64,000 bases of DNA from NCBI GenBank assembly GCA_046233135.1, contig JBJXHN010000006.1, positions 186,001 through 250,000 on the forward strand, given 5' to 3'. The stretch is from JBJXHN01 sp046233135 (GTDB lineage Bacteria; Pseudomonadota; Alphaproteobacteria; Rhodospirillales; Rhodospirillaceae). Shown here one piece after another: positions 16,973-26,091 of this stretch. Under the pieces are notes generated by a model, which was given only the letters and a program-made list of their open reading frames with translations, had not been told where the DNA came from and did not search any database. Each line of letters starts with the position of its first letter. The stretch's first letter is position 1. The position numbers were made by a program, and so were the translations under genes.

Positions 16973-18964
16973 TCACGACGTCGCCGTCCCCCGGGACAGG
17001 AAGCGGTGCCGAAAGCCGTACAGCACCAGGATGGGGATCATGATCATGCCCGCCAGGGAGAGGAGCGGCACAGGCACGAGCATGAAAAGGGACGCCATGA
17101 CGAACAGGGCACGGGAAACGGGACCGAGACGCTGTCCCATCCAGCCGATGATCGCCACCGACAGCAGGGCATTGGCGGTCGTCGCCTGCACGGCGGCCCA
17201 CACGAAGCCCAGCGGATCTTCCCAGGTGACCAGGTCCGGATGCAGCACCATGGCCCAGGCCACGGCCAGCCCCGGCAGGGCCAGCATGAAGGCCTGCCAT
17301 CCGGCCTTCGACGCCCGGCAGCGCGCCAGTCCGGCGGCGGCATAGGCGGCGAGCGCCACCGGCGGGGTGACATTGGCCAACACCGCCACGTAGAAGATGT
17401 ACATATGCGCCACCAGGTCCGGCACACCCAGCTGCACCAGGGCCGGCGCCACCAGGATCGCGGCCATGATATAGGCCGAGGTGGTGGGCATGCCGCAGCC
17501 CAGGATCAGGCAGCCCAGACCGCCCAGACCGACGGCGAGCCATAGATTGCCGGCCGCCACCGACAGGATAAGGGCCGAGAACTTGGTGCCCAGGCCGGTC
17601 ATAGAGATGGCCATGACGATAATGCTGGCCAGGGCGCAGGGCAGGGCCACCACCACCGCCCGCTCGCCGGCACGGATCATGGCTTCCAGGATCGGCAACG
17701 GCCCCATGCGGGTGGACGGACGCAGGCTGCCCACGATCACGGTCAGGGCGGTGGACATGGCCACGGCGGTGACGACGTCAAATCCGCGCGCGATCTGCAC
17801 GATCAGGAACACCAGCGGTACCAGCACATGCCAGCGGGCGCGCAGGGAATCACCGATGGACACGATCTCGCTGGCCGGCAGGGGCTGGATATTTTCGCGC
17901 CGGGCCTGGAGGTCGACGGCGATCAGCAGGCCGACGTAGTAGAGCAGGGCCGGCACCAGCGCGCCCAGCACCACGGTGGAATAGGGGATCTGCAGGAAAT
18001 CGGCCATGACGAAGGCCCCCGCCCCCATCACCGGCGGCATGATCTGCCCGCCGGTGGAGGCCGCGGCCTCGGTGCCGGCGGAGAAACGGGCGCTGTAGCC
18101 GGCCCGCTTCATCAGGGGGATGGTGAAGATCCCGGTGCTCATCACATTGGCCACGGCGCTGCCGGAGATCGATCCGGTCATGCCCGATGCCACCGCCGCC
18201 GCCTTGGCCGGTCCGCCGACAAAGCCGCCGGTCAGGCGGATGGCGAGGTCGATGATCAGCCGGCCCCCGCCGTAGATGTCGAAAACGGCTGCGAACAGGA
18301 CGAAATAGAAGATCACCTCTGCCGCCACGCCGGTGGGAACGCCGAACAGGCCTTCCTGGCTGAGGAACAGGGTATCCATGAAGCGGGTGATGCCGCCGAT
18401 GCGATGGCCCAGCACGCCGGGCAGCAGATCGCCGAACAGCTGATAAAGCCCGAAGATCCCCGCCAGCAGCACCAGCCCGAGGCCGACACTGCGCCGCGAG
18501 GCTTCCAGCACCAGCACCAGAAGCAGGCCGCCGAACAGGAAGTCCCAGGGCAGCACCGGATCCAGTTCCGGAATGCGGTCGTAGATGCGGCTGATGCTCA
18601 GGACCAGATAGACGGCCGGCGCCAGCGACAGCACGGCAATCGGCCAGGTCAGCAGGCTGTAGCGGCTGCCGCGCAAGGCCAGGGCGAAGCCGACGGCACA
18701 GGCGAAGCCCAGATGGGCGCTGCGCTTGATCATCAGATCAGTATCGGGCCAGATCAGCAGGCCGATCTGGAAGAAGACCCAGGACAGGGCGAGCAGGTTG
18801 ACCGGGCTCAGCAGATCGCGCCAGCCCCGGGCGGAGACGCGGGAGGCGGCCTCCGGATCGCCGATCTTGTCGACGTCCACCTGGCCCACATCGGATGCGG
18901 TGCCGGTGGTGTCGCGGGGGTCAGTGACCCCCGCGGCTTGGGTATGTTGGGTCGGGGTGGCCAT
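16973..18964 (-). CDS. TRAP transporter fused permease (TAXI type)
   Basis: 663 residues, almost entirely membrane helices. This is a fusion of the small DctQ-like and large DctM-like permease parts typical of TAXI-associated TRAP systems. Typical segments are GGFVGGPAKAAAVASGMTG, SVANV-like SGSAVANVMSTGIFTIPLMK, EAAASTGGQIMPPVMGAGAF and GCGMPTTSAYIMAAILVAPAL. Transport is Na+-driven in the characterised TRAP systems. The ATG at 18964 overlaps the binding-protein stop by one base. A GTG one codon earlier (18967) is an alternative start. Confidence 0.93.
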   Translation of the reverse strand: MATPTQHTQAAGVTDPRDTTGTASDVGQVDVDKIGDPEAASRVSARGWRDLLSPVNLLALSWVFFQIGLLIWPDTDLMIKRSAHLGFACAVGFALALRGSRYSLLTWPIAVLSLAPAVYLVLSISRIYDRIPELDPVLPWDFLFGGLLLVLVLEASRRSVGLGLVLLAGIFGLYQLFGDLLPGVLGHRIGGITRFMDTLFLSQEGLFGVPTGVAAEVIFYFVLFAAVFDIYGGGRLIIDLAIRLTGGFVGGPAKAAAVASGMTGSISGSAVANVMSTGIFTIPLMKRAGYSARFSAGTEAAASTGGQIMPPVMGAGAFVMADFLQIPYSTVVLGALVPALLYYVGLLIAVDLQARRENIQPLPASEIVSIGDSLRARWHVLVPLVFLIVQIARGFDVVTAVAMSTALTVIVGSLRPSTRMGPLPILEAMIRAGERAVVVALPCALASIIVMAISMTGLGTKFSALILSVAAGNLWLAVGLGGLGCLILGCGMPTTSAYIMAAILVAPALVQLGVPDLVAHMYIFYVAVLANVTPPVALAAYAAAGLARCRASKAGWQAFMLALPGLAVAWAMVLHPDLVTWEDPLGFVWAAVQATTANALLSVAIIGWMGQRLGPVSRALFVMASLFMLVPVPLLSLAGMIMIPILVLYGFRHRFLSRGTATS

Positions 18965-19962
18965 CACATCCAGCCCATCTCCTGGAAGTACTTCTTCGCC
19001 CCGTCATGCAGGGGCAGGCCCAGGTTTTCCGCCTTGGCACCTTCCTGGCACGAGAAATTGGCCAGGGCCTGATGGCCGGCGCGGAACTCGTCGATGTTTT
19101 CGCACAGGGCCTTGGTGATGGCGTAGGCGGTGTCGGTGCTCATGCTTTCGTTGACGATCAGGTTGGTGGTCGTCAACGGCAGCAGCAGGGGCTTTTCCTG
19201 GCCGCGATAAACCCCGGCGGGGAACACGCCGGCGTTCCAGCCGAATTCGCCCAGGGCTTCCATGGACTTGTCGCTCAGGCTCATGAAGGTCACCGGGTTG
19301 GTTTCCGAGATTTCCATGAACGACGGCTGGCCCTTGGTCATCAACTGGATGAACAGGTCCGCCCGGCCCGAGGCGAACGAGGTCTTGACGTTATCGAAGC
19401 CGGTATAGGTATAGGAGCCGCCGGCCGCATCGACCGTCTTTTCATCGGCGCCGATGGCATTGAGCGCCAGTTCACCGGAATAGGCGCCGAAGCTGCCCTT
19501 GGTCAGCAGGTAGACGGCAGGGTCCGGTTTTTCCTGAAGATAGCCTTCCAGGGTATCCGGGCCGTTCTCGGTGTTGGAGATCATGCCCAGGTACATGGCG
19601 TCCATGCCACCCACCAGGGCGCGCAGGGCAGGCAGGGGTTCTTCGTAAAAGACGATTCCCTTGCGCGCCCAAACGTTGGTGACGGTAAAGCCGAAGGCCA
19701 GGTCGGCCTTGCCGGCGGAAATCAGCAGGGGGTTGGCGGTGCCCCCGCCCACCGGCGGGGTGTCGATGGTCGAGCCTTCGGGCAGGTGCTTGCGCAGCAG
19801 CTCGCCCAGGGTGACGCTGTAGACGTACCAGCTGGAGCCTGATTTGAACGAGGCGACACGCAGGTCGATGGGATTGGCGGCCAGGGCCGGTGCTGCCGCG
19901 GCCGCGCCCAAAGCGGCCGCCAGCGTCAGCGGCTTCAGCAGGGATGTCAGCATCTTCTTCAT
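18964..19962 (-). CDS. TAXI family TRAP substrate-binding protein
   Basis: 332 residues with a cleavable signal peptide (LTLAAALGAAAAAPALAANP) followed by IDLRVASFKSGSSWYVYSVTLGELLRKHLP. Typical TAXI segments are GGGTANPLLISAGKADLAFGFT and PLTTTNLIVNESMSTDTAYAITKAL. It delivers its ligand to the fused permease encoded immediately downstream. GGGAGG lies 8 bases before the ATG. The operon context suggests the ligand is the aryl- or hydroxyacid substrate of the surrounding enzymes; this is inference. Confidence 0.9.
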   Translation of the reverse strand: MKKMLTSLLKPLTLAAALGAAAAAPALAANPIDLRVASFKSGSSWYVYSVTLGELLRKHLPEGSTIDTPPVGGGTANPLLISAGKADLAFGFTVTNVWARKGIVFYEEPLPALRALVGGMDAMYLGMISNTENGPDTLEGYLQEKPDPAVYLLTKGSFGAYSGELALNAIGADEKTVDAAGGSYTYTGFDNVKTSFASGRADLFIQLMTKGQPSFMEISETNPVTFMSLSDKSMEALGEFGWNAGVFPAGVYRGQEKPLLLPLTTTNLIVNESMSTDTAYAITKALCENIDEFRAGHQALANFSCQEGAKAENLGLPLHDGAKKYFQEMGWM

Positions 19963-20079
19963 GGGGTTGTCCTCCCTGAGAGGTCTTGGGTTCCGGGTTT
20001 TGTGGGGTCCTTGGGGACCGTTGTTCTTGGTGCCGGCGTTTGCCGGAGGGTGTTTCCGCGAAAGGGAATAAGGGGGTGT

Positions 20080-21798
20080 TCAGTAGTCGCAGATCACGTT
20101 GACCAGGGCCTGCCGGCGGTCTTGGGTGACAACGCGTACGGCTTCGGCCAAGGCGGCGGGCAGGGCGGCGGGATCGTCGACCCGCACGCCGTATCCGCCG
20201 CTGGCCGCGACCACGGTTTCATAGGCGGGGCTGGGGGACAGATCGGCGAGCAACTCCCGGTCCGTGCCGGTGGCTGCCGTCCCGTCTCCGTACATGGCCA
20301 GCATGGCGTTGCGCACGGCGGCGTAGCGGGTGTTGTTGAAGACCACGGTCAGCACCGGCAGGCCGTGGGCCTCGGCGATCCAGTGGCAGGCGGTGGGATT
20401 GGCGAACATATAGGCGCCATCCCCCAAGGTGGCGACCACCAGCTTTTCGGGCGCCGCCAGCTTGATGCCCAGCGCCGCGCCCAGGCCCCAGCCCAATCCC
20501 CCTGCCGGGCTCATACCGAAGAAGGTCAGGGGCTTTTCCCGGGGGCAGTGATCGCTGCGCAGGGGGTATTCGTTGACGATCACCGCATCCTCGCCCACCG
20601 CCTTGCCAATGCAGTGGCTCAGCCATTCCGGAGAGATCGCCGGCGCGGTGGCCATGGCTTCCGCCTGCTTGCCTAGGTCCGCCCGCCGGGTTTCCGAGCG
20701 TGCGGACAGGGTGGCATGGCGCGCGGTCACGGCCGCTTCGGCCACGGCATCCCGGGGCAGGGCGGTTAGGGCGGCCTCCAGGGCCTCAAGGGTCAGGGCG
20801 GTGTCGCCGGACAGGGTCAGGTCGCAGGGAAAGCTGCGCATGGGGTAGGCGGCATAGGAGGGATCCGGCCCCACATGGGCGACCCGGCAGGCCGCCGGCG
20901 GTGCTTCCAGCTGCGGGATCCACGGCACGTCGCAGTCCAGCACCACCACAAGATCGGCGTCAGACAGCAGCGGCCGGGGCTGGGCACCCTGGAACATGGG
21001 ATGAGAGGCGGGCAGGGGCTGATAGCGCTGATGAAAAGCCACCACCGGCAGGGCCCAGCGGTCGGCAAGACGGGTCAGGGCAGCAAAGCTCGCCTCGTCC
21101 CGTCCGGCGGCAGAGGTGATCACCAGCGGCCGTTCGGCTTCGGCGATCCAGCGGGCGAGGGTCTCCACATCCCGGGGGCCGGCGGCGGCGGGTGCCGGGC
21201 GGGCGCGGCGCGGCGGACCGGCGGGGCGCTCGGCGGGACCGGCCAGTACGTCGCGCGGCAGGGTCAGGTAGACGGGACCCCGGGGTTCGGTCATGGCCAT
21301 CTCGACGGCCCGCGCGGTGACGTCGGCGGCGTGGGACGACACCTTCAGCTCGTAGTCCCACTTCACCGCTTCCCGCAGCATGCCGCCCTGGTCGAACATC
21401 TCTTGCGCCCAGTGGATGAAGCGGGTGCGGCTGCCGCGATGACCGGATTCGGTGATCGGCGTGCGGCCGGCCATCACCAGCACCGGCGCCCGGTCGCGGG
21501 CGGCGTCGAGCACCGCATTGATGGTGTTGGCCGTGCCCACGTTGACATGAACCATCACCGCCTGTACCCGGCCGGTCATCAGATAGACGCCGTGCGCCAT
21601 GGAAACGGCGGCGTTTTCGTGGGGGATGACCATCGGCTTGGGCACGGTGCGCCCCTCTGCCCGGGCGCGGGCGAAGGCTTCGATGATCGACGGGAAGTCG
21701 GTGCCGCCGTTGGCCAGGAAGTAATCCACGCCCTCGGCGCTCAAGGTATCAAGGATGACTTCCGCAGCTTCGGTCCGGCGGTTGGAATCTTCGGTCAT
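20080..21798 (-). CDS. ThDP-dependent enzyme, acetolactate synthase/benzoylformate decarboxylase-like
   Basis: 572 residues with the ALS/pyruvate-oxidase-like domain order. The cofactor-activating Glu is in KPMVIPHENAAVSMAHGVYLMTG. The central domain is followed by the ThDP motif LGDGAYMFANPTACHWIAEAHGLPVLTVVFNN. No partner regulatory subunit is adjacent. In this cluster, next to an alpha-hydroxyacid dehydrogenase and an aldehyde dehydrogenase, decarboxylation of a 2-oxoacid to an aldehyde is the simplest role. The catalytic histidines of benzoylformate decarboxylase were not confirmed. GGGAGG lies 11 bases before the ATG, and it begins 6 bp after ubiD. Confidence 0.8.
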   Translation of the reverse strand: MTEDSNRRTEAAEVILDTLSAEGVDYFLANGGTDFPSIIEAFARARAEGRTVPKPMVIPHENAAVSMAHGVYLMTGRVQAVMVHVNVGTANTINAVLDAARDRAPVLVMAGRTPITESGHRGSRTRFIHWAQEMFDQGGMLREAVKWDYELKVSSHAADVTARAVEMAMTEPRGPVYLTLPRDVLAGPAERPAGPPRRARPAPAAAGPRDVETLARWIAEAERPLVITSAAGRDEASFAALTRLADRWALPVVAFHQRYQPLPASHPMFQGAQPRPLLSDADLVVVLDCDVPWIPQLEAPPAACRVAHVGPDPSYAAYPMRSFPCDLTLSGDTALTLEALEAALTALPRDAVAEAAVTARHATLSARSETRRADLGKQAEAMATAPAISPEWLSHCIGKAVGEDAVIVNEYPLRSDHCPREKPLTFFGMSPAGGLGWGLGAALGIKLAAPEKLVVATLGDGAYMFANPTACHWIAEAHGLPVLTVVFNNTRYAAVRNAMLAMYGDGTAATGTDRELLADLSPSPAYETVVAASGGYGVRVDDPAALPAALAEAVRVVTQDRRQALVNVICDY

Positions 21799-21804
21799 GG
21801 GAAC

Positions 21805-23241
21805 TCAGGCCTCCCGCCCGCGACGCCAATCGCCTTTGGCGGCATGGTCGATCACGCTGTCCAGATCCACGTCTTCCTCGCCCGGAACGTGGATGCGCTT
21901 GTAGATACCGTCCAGGCCGCCAAGAGGGACAGTGGCGTCAATGCCCAGCTTGGCGCCGATGCCCTCGTCGTCGGTGGACGGGTCGAGCTTGGACCCCAGG
22001 GTGTGGGGGACGATCACCAGATCTTTGTCCGCCTGGCAGCGGGTGGCGACAGCCCATTCCACTTCGTCGGGGTCGTGGATATCGACGTCTTCGTCGACGA
22101 CGATCACCTGCTTCACATCATAGTGGCCGGCGAAGGCCCCCATGATGATGTTGCGGGCCTCGCCTTCCTGCCGCTTGCGGATTTTGACATAAAGGTGGTA
22201 GCGGCAGACCCCGCCCTTGGACAGTTCCACATCCAGCACATTGGGGAACATGCGGCGCAGATGCTCCAGCAGGGTGGCTTCGCGCGGGATGCCGCCCAGC
22301 AGCAGATGTTCCATGGCACCGCCGACGATGGTGTGGAACAGGGCGTCCGTGCGGTGGGTCACCGCTTCCACATGGATCACATGGCGGTCGGCGCGACCAC
22401 CGTAGTACTGGGGAAACTCGCCGAAGGGACCTTCGGGTTCGCGCTGATGGGGCAGGATCTTGCCCTCGACGACGATTTCCGCATTGGCCGGCACCCGCAG
22501 TTCCGAGGTCACACAGCGCACCACATCCAGCGGTTCGCCATGCAGGGCGCCGGCGATTTCCAGCTCGTCATGGTCGATGGGAACGATGGCCTGGGACGAC
22601 AGCAGGGTCAGGGGATCGACGCCGATGACAATGGCCACGTCCAGGGGCTCGCCCGCCTGTTCGGCCATTTCCTGGTAGAAATGGGTGTGCCGGGGCAGGA
22701 TCAGAATCCCCAGGCGGTCCGGGCCGGACAGCTGGCAGCGGTTGATCGAGACGTTCTGCACGCCCGTGCGCGGGTTGCGGGTGATGATCAGGCCCGCCGT
22801 GATATAGGGACCGCTGTCCAGAGCATTGTGGGTGGGCAGGGGCAGCAGACGCGGCAGGTCCACCGGCGGGCGATGCACCACGGCCTGGACTGGCGCGCCC
22901 TCGACCTCCCGCCAGGGCAGCGGATTGGCGGAGGCGTCGGCGAAGCGGGACAGCACCTGATCGGACGTGACGCCCATCGCTTCGGCAATCCAGCTGCGTT
23001 TGGCCAGCAGGCCGGAGATGACCGGAATGGTATGGCCATCGGGCCGCGGGAAATATGTCGCTGTTTCCCCGTCAAGACGCTTGGAGATCGCTGCAAGTTC
23101 ATATTGCAGTGCAATGTCTGGTCGAATTATAGCCAGACGGTCGCAGTTCTTCAAGTGATCAAGCCAATCCCGTAATGTATTGAAAGGCTTTGTCGCGGAA
23201 ATTGATTGACCTGAAGGGGTCCCTGTCGGGGGAGAGTGCAT
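21805..23241 (-). CDS. UbiD family (de)carboxylase
   Basis: 478 residues. Family features are PLPTHNALDSGPYITAGLIITRNP, NVSINRCQLSGPDRLGI, ILPHQREPEGPFGEFPQYYGG (with the conserved Arg/Glu of the prenyl-FMN site), HTIVGGAMEHLLLGGIPREA and VIVVDEDVDIHDPDEVEWAVATR. UbiD enzymes reversibly decarboxylate aromatic or unsaturated acids using prenyl-FMN from UbiX. The preferred ATG at 23241 has GGAGG 6 bases upstream; an upstream in-frame ATG at 23256 lacks one. It is the first gene of the minus-strand operon and divergent from a LysR gene. Confidence 0.92.
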   Translation of the reverse strand: MHSPPTGTPSGQSISATKPFNTLRDWLDHLKNCDRLAIIRPDIALQYELAAISKRLDGETATYFPRPDGHTIPVISGLLAKRSWIAEAMGVTSDQVLSRFADASANPLPWREVEGAPVQAVVHRPPVDLPRLLPLPTHNALDSGPYITAGLIITRNPRTGVQNVSINRCQLSGPDRLGILILPRHTHFYQEMAEQAGEPLDVAIVIGVDPLTLLSSQAIVPIDHDELEIAGALHGEPLDVVRCVTSELRVPANAEIVVEGKILPHQREPEGPFGEFPQYYGGRADRHVIHVEAVTHRTDALFHTIVGGAMEHLLLGGIPREATLLEHLRRMFPNVLDVELSKGGVCRYHLYVKIRKRQEGEARNIIMGAFAGHYDVKQVIVVDEDVDIHDPDEVEWAVATRCQADKDLVIVPHTLGSKLDPSTDDEGIGAKLGIDATVPLGGLDGIYKRIHVPGEEDVDLDSVIDHAAKGDWRRGREA

Positions 23242-23316
23242 GCGATTCCTCCACATGCCGGTTATATGCCGGCTGATTGATTTTTTGCTGTGTTGAAAAA
23301 AAGCCTATTCGGTTGC

Positions 23317-23367
23317 GGCGATAATCGCCAATAATGATTGAAAATGGCTTTCATCAGTTAAGCTGAT
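23317..23367. promoter_or_regulatory. Three inverted repeats between ubiD-like and lysR genes
   Basis: The divergent intergenic region holds GGCGATAATCGCC (23317-23329), TGAAA-N5-TTTCA (23339-23353) and ATCAG-N5-CTGAT (23353-23367). The last contains T-N11-A, the usual LysR-type core. They are plausible binding sites for the adjacent LysR regulator controlling both directions. Confidence 0.5.
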
Positions 23368-23430
23368 GCATGGCGGAAACCGGCGGCTCCGGGATGGGGC
23401 AAAATGGGGCCGGGAAGGGGAGGTGTGGCC

Positions 23431-24387
23431 TTGGATTTGCGGCAGATTCAGTACTTTGCCTGCCTTTACGAAGACGGCAAGGTCACCACCGCAGCCCGCC
23501 GGCTGAATGTGGTGCAGCCGGCCTTGAGCATGCAGATCGCCAAGCTGGAGGACGAGATCGGCCAGAAGCTGTTCGAACGCACCAGCCAGGGCATGGTGCC
23601 GACGGCGGCGGGCCGCACCATGTTCCGCTTGTTCCAGCCGATTCTGCGCGACTTCGCCGTGGCCAAGCAGGAAATGGCCCGGTTGAACAACGAGGTGGCG
23701 GGCGATCTGTCCGTCGGCCTGCTGGAATCGGTGGCCCATGGCGTGCTGTCGGCGGTGGTGGCGGAATTCACCGAACGCTATCCCCGGGTCTCGCTGCGGG
23801 TGACCCTGGGCTACACGGGATCCTTCATCGACCAGGTCACCGCCGGTCAGCTGGACATCGCCCTGATCAACCGCCCCCGCAAGCGCCTGACCCTGAATGC
23901 CCAGGAAATGCTGAACGAGGAGATGGTGGTGTTGTCCAGCACCGCCCATCCCCACGACCTGGGGCCGTCGGTGACCCTTGCGGACCTGCCGGCGCAGCGC
24001 CTGATCCTGCCGTCGAAGCACCACGGCTTGCGGGTGATCGTCGACCGTCTGGCGCAGGCCGAGGAAACCGAGCTTGCCCCGGCCATCGAAGTGGATTCGC
24101 TGTCCACCATCGTCGATCTGGTGGCCGGCGGGGCGTGGGTGTCGATCCTGCCGCCCATCGCCCTGCATCACGGTCTGGCCAACGGCTCCTTACGGGTTCA
24201 CCGGCTGACCCGGCCCCGCATGAAGCGGACTCTGGCATGGATCCACCATCCCCGCCGGCCCCTGTCGGCGGCGGCGGACAAGTTCATGGAGGTGGTTTCC
24301 GGCCACGCCCGTCGCGCCGCCAGCGAGGCGTCGGCCGAAGCGCAGATTCCCGATGACATCAGTGAAAGTAATATTCCCGATAAATAA
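23431..24387 (+). CDS. LysR family transcriptional regulator
   Basis: 318 residues. The N-terminal winged helix-turn-helix reads DLRQIQYFACLYEDGKVTTAARRLNVVQPALSMQIAKLEDE, followed by a periplasmic-binding-like effector domain. The start is probably TTG at 23431: GGGGAGG lies 7 bases upstream and the protein then begins at the normal LDLRQ position. A longer frame from 23404 is possible. Divergent from the UbiD operon and followed by an aldehyde dehydrogenase gene, it likely controls the catabolic genes in response to the substrate or an intermediate. Confidence 0.92.
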   Translation: MDLRQIQYFACLYEDGKVTTAARRLNVVQPALSMQIAKLEDEIGQKLFERTSQGMVPTAAGRTMFRLFQPILRDFAVAKQEMARLNNEVAGDLSVGLLESVAHGVLSAVVAEFTERYPRVSLRVTLGYTGSFIDQVTAGQLDIALINRPRKRLTLNAQEMLNEEMVVLSSTAHPHDLGPSVTLADLPAQRLILPSKHHGLRVIVDRLAQAEETELAPAIEVDSLSTIVDLVAGGAWVSILPPIALHHGLANGSLRVHRLTRPRMKRTLAWIHHPRRPLSAAADKFMEVVSGHARRAASEASAEAQIPDDISESNIPDK

Positions 24388-24508
24388 ACCATATTTGCCG
24401 TGATACCCGACCCTGCCTAGGGTGAATTTCCAACGAAGAGGCTCCGGTTTGTTCGCGATCCGAGACGCCGGATCCGGGACATCCGGAACAACAGGGAAAC
24501 GCCACGGT

Positions 24509-25975
24509 ATGAACTCACCCACCAGGAATTGGATCGGCGGCATCTGGCAGGATGCCGCCTCTGGCGCGACGGCCGGGAGCATCAACCCCGCTGATGGCTC
24601 GGTTGTCGGTTGCTTTGCCGACGGGGCCGCCGGCGATGCCGCCGAGGCCATTGCCGCTGCCCGCCGGGCCTTCGATCACGGCACCTGGGCCATGAGCCCG
24701 CGCCTGCGCCAGGACGTGCTGCTGGAATGGGCCGCCCGCCTGGATGGCCGGGTGGAGGATCTGGCCACGCTGCTGGTGCTGGAAAACGGCAAGACCATCG
24801 CCCAGGCCCGGGGCGAGATGATCGGCACCATCTCGGAAATCCGCTATTACGCCGGCCTCGCCCGGCATCTGCCCGGCCATGTGCTGGAACCCGAACCGGG
24901 CGTTCTGTCGACCATGATCCGCGAGCCAGCCGGCGTCGCTGGGCTGGTCATTCCCTGGAACGCGCCGGGGATCCTGCTGGCCCGGGCGGTGGGGCCGGCC
25001 CTGGCGGCGGGCTGCGCCTGCGTCATCAAGCCCGCGCCCCAGACCACCCTTTTCACCGCCGGCGTGCTGCAGGCCCTGTCCGAGGTGGACCGCCTGCCCG
25101 ACGGCGTGTGCAACATGATCGGCGAGAGCGGCCACGCCGGCGCGTCGCTGATGGTGTCGTCACCGGATGTGGACGTGCTCAGCTTCACCGGCTCCACGGC
25201 CACCGGTCGGCGCATCATGGCCGATGCCGCGCCAACCATGAAGAAGCTGTCGCTGGAGCTGGGGGGCAAGAACGCCTGCGTGGTCTTCCCTGATGTGGAT
25301 CTGGCCGCCACCGCCACCAAGCTGGCCGCGGCCGCCACCATCATTTCAGGTCAGCAGTGCACCGCCGCCCGCCGGGTGCTGGTGCACGAAAGCTGCTTCA
25401 ACGAGATGAAGGGTGCCCTGGCCGGGGCGCTGTCGGCGGTGCGCATCGGCTCCGGCCTGGATCCGGCGGTGACCATGGGGCCGCTGATCGATCGGGCGTC
25501 CCGCGACCAGGTGGCGCGCCGGATAGAGGACGCCTTCGACCTGTGCGACGAGGTGGTCCTGCGGGATTCCCTGCCCAAGGATGCGACCGGTGCCCTGGCC
25601 AAGGGAGCATTCCTGGGCTGTTCGCTGGTGGCCCATCGGGATCCCGAGGCGTTCTTCTGCCAGGAAGAAATCTTTGGTCCTTTCGTCACCATCGAACCTT
25701 TCGCCGACGAGGGGGAGGCGGTGGCCAAGGCCAACAATTCAGTGTTTGGTCTGTCAGCCAGCGTCTGGACCACCGACGGCGCCCGGGCGCAGCGGATGGC
25801 CAGAGCCTTGCGTTCGGGAACGGTGTGGATCAATGACCACAACAAGCTGTTCGCCGAGGCGGAAACCGGCGGTTACCGGCAAAGTGGCCTGGGACGCTTG
25901 CATGGCTACGATGCGCTGGCGGACTTCACCGAATTGAAACACATCTACCAGAATGCGGGTGTGGTCAGACTCTGA
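24509..25975 (+). CDS. NAD(P)-dependent aldehyde dehydrogenase
   Basis: 488 residues of the ALDH superfamily. Seen are the N-terminal NWIGGIWQDAASG, the cofactor region GLVIPWNAPGILLARAVGPALAAG, the general base E250 in LELGGKN, and the catalytic C284 in SGQQCTAARR. The final motif QEEIFGPFVTIEPF is standard. It oxidises an aldehyde to the acid. Next to a ThDP decarboxylase-like enzyme, an aromatic aldehyde is plausible. The start is the ATG at 24509 (MNSPTRNW), with AGGGA upstream; the frame extends further upstream without a good site. Confidence 0.9.
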   Translation: MNSPTRNWIGGIWQDAASGATAGSINPADGSVVGCFADGAAGDAAEAIAAARRAFDHGTWAMSPRLRQDVLLEWAARLDGRVEDLATLLVLENGKTIAQARGEMIGTISEIRYYAGLARHLPGHVLEPEPGVLSTMIREPAGVAGLVIPWNAPGILLARAVGPALAAGCACVIKPAPQTTLFTAGVLQALSEVDRLPDGVCNMIGESGHAGASLMVSSPDVDVLSFTGSTATGRRIMADAAPTMKKLSLELGGKNACVVFPDVDLAATATKLAAAATIISGQQCTAARRVLVHESCFNEMKGALAGALSAVRIGSGLDPAVTMGPLIDRASRDQVARRIEDAFDLCDEVVLRDSLPKDATGALAKGAFLGCSLVAHRDPEAFFCQEEIFGPFVTIEPFADEGEAVAKANNSVFGLSASVWTTDGARAQRMARALRSGTVWINDHNKLFAEAETGGYRQSGLGRLHGYDALADFTELKHIYQNAGVVRL

Positions 25976-26091
25976 TCCGGATACCGAAGCCGGGGTCGCA
26001 CAGGTCTATCCTTCGACGGGGCCGTTGTCCCCGGCGGTCGGGGAGCATACATCATAAGGCGAAGAACGTAAGAAGATACAGGGGGCTGGGG

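Noticed and set aside
20080..21798. Anabolic acetolactate synthase (ilvB)
   Set aside because: There is no small regulatory subunit beside it, and it lies in a catabolic cluster with UbiD, a hydroxyacid dehydrogenase and a TRAP importer.
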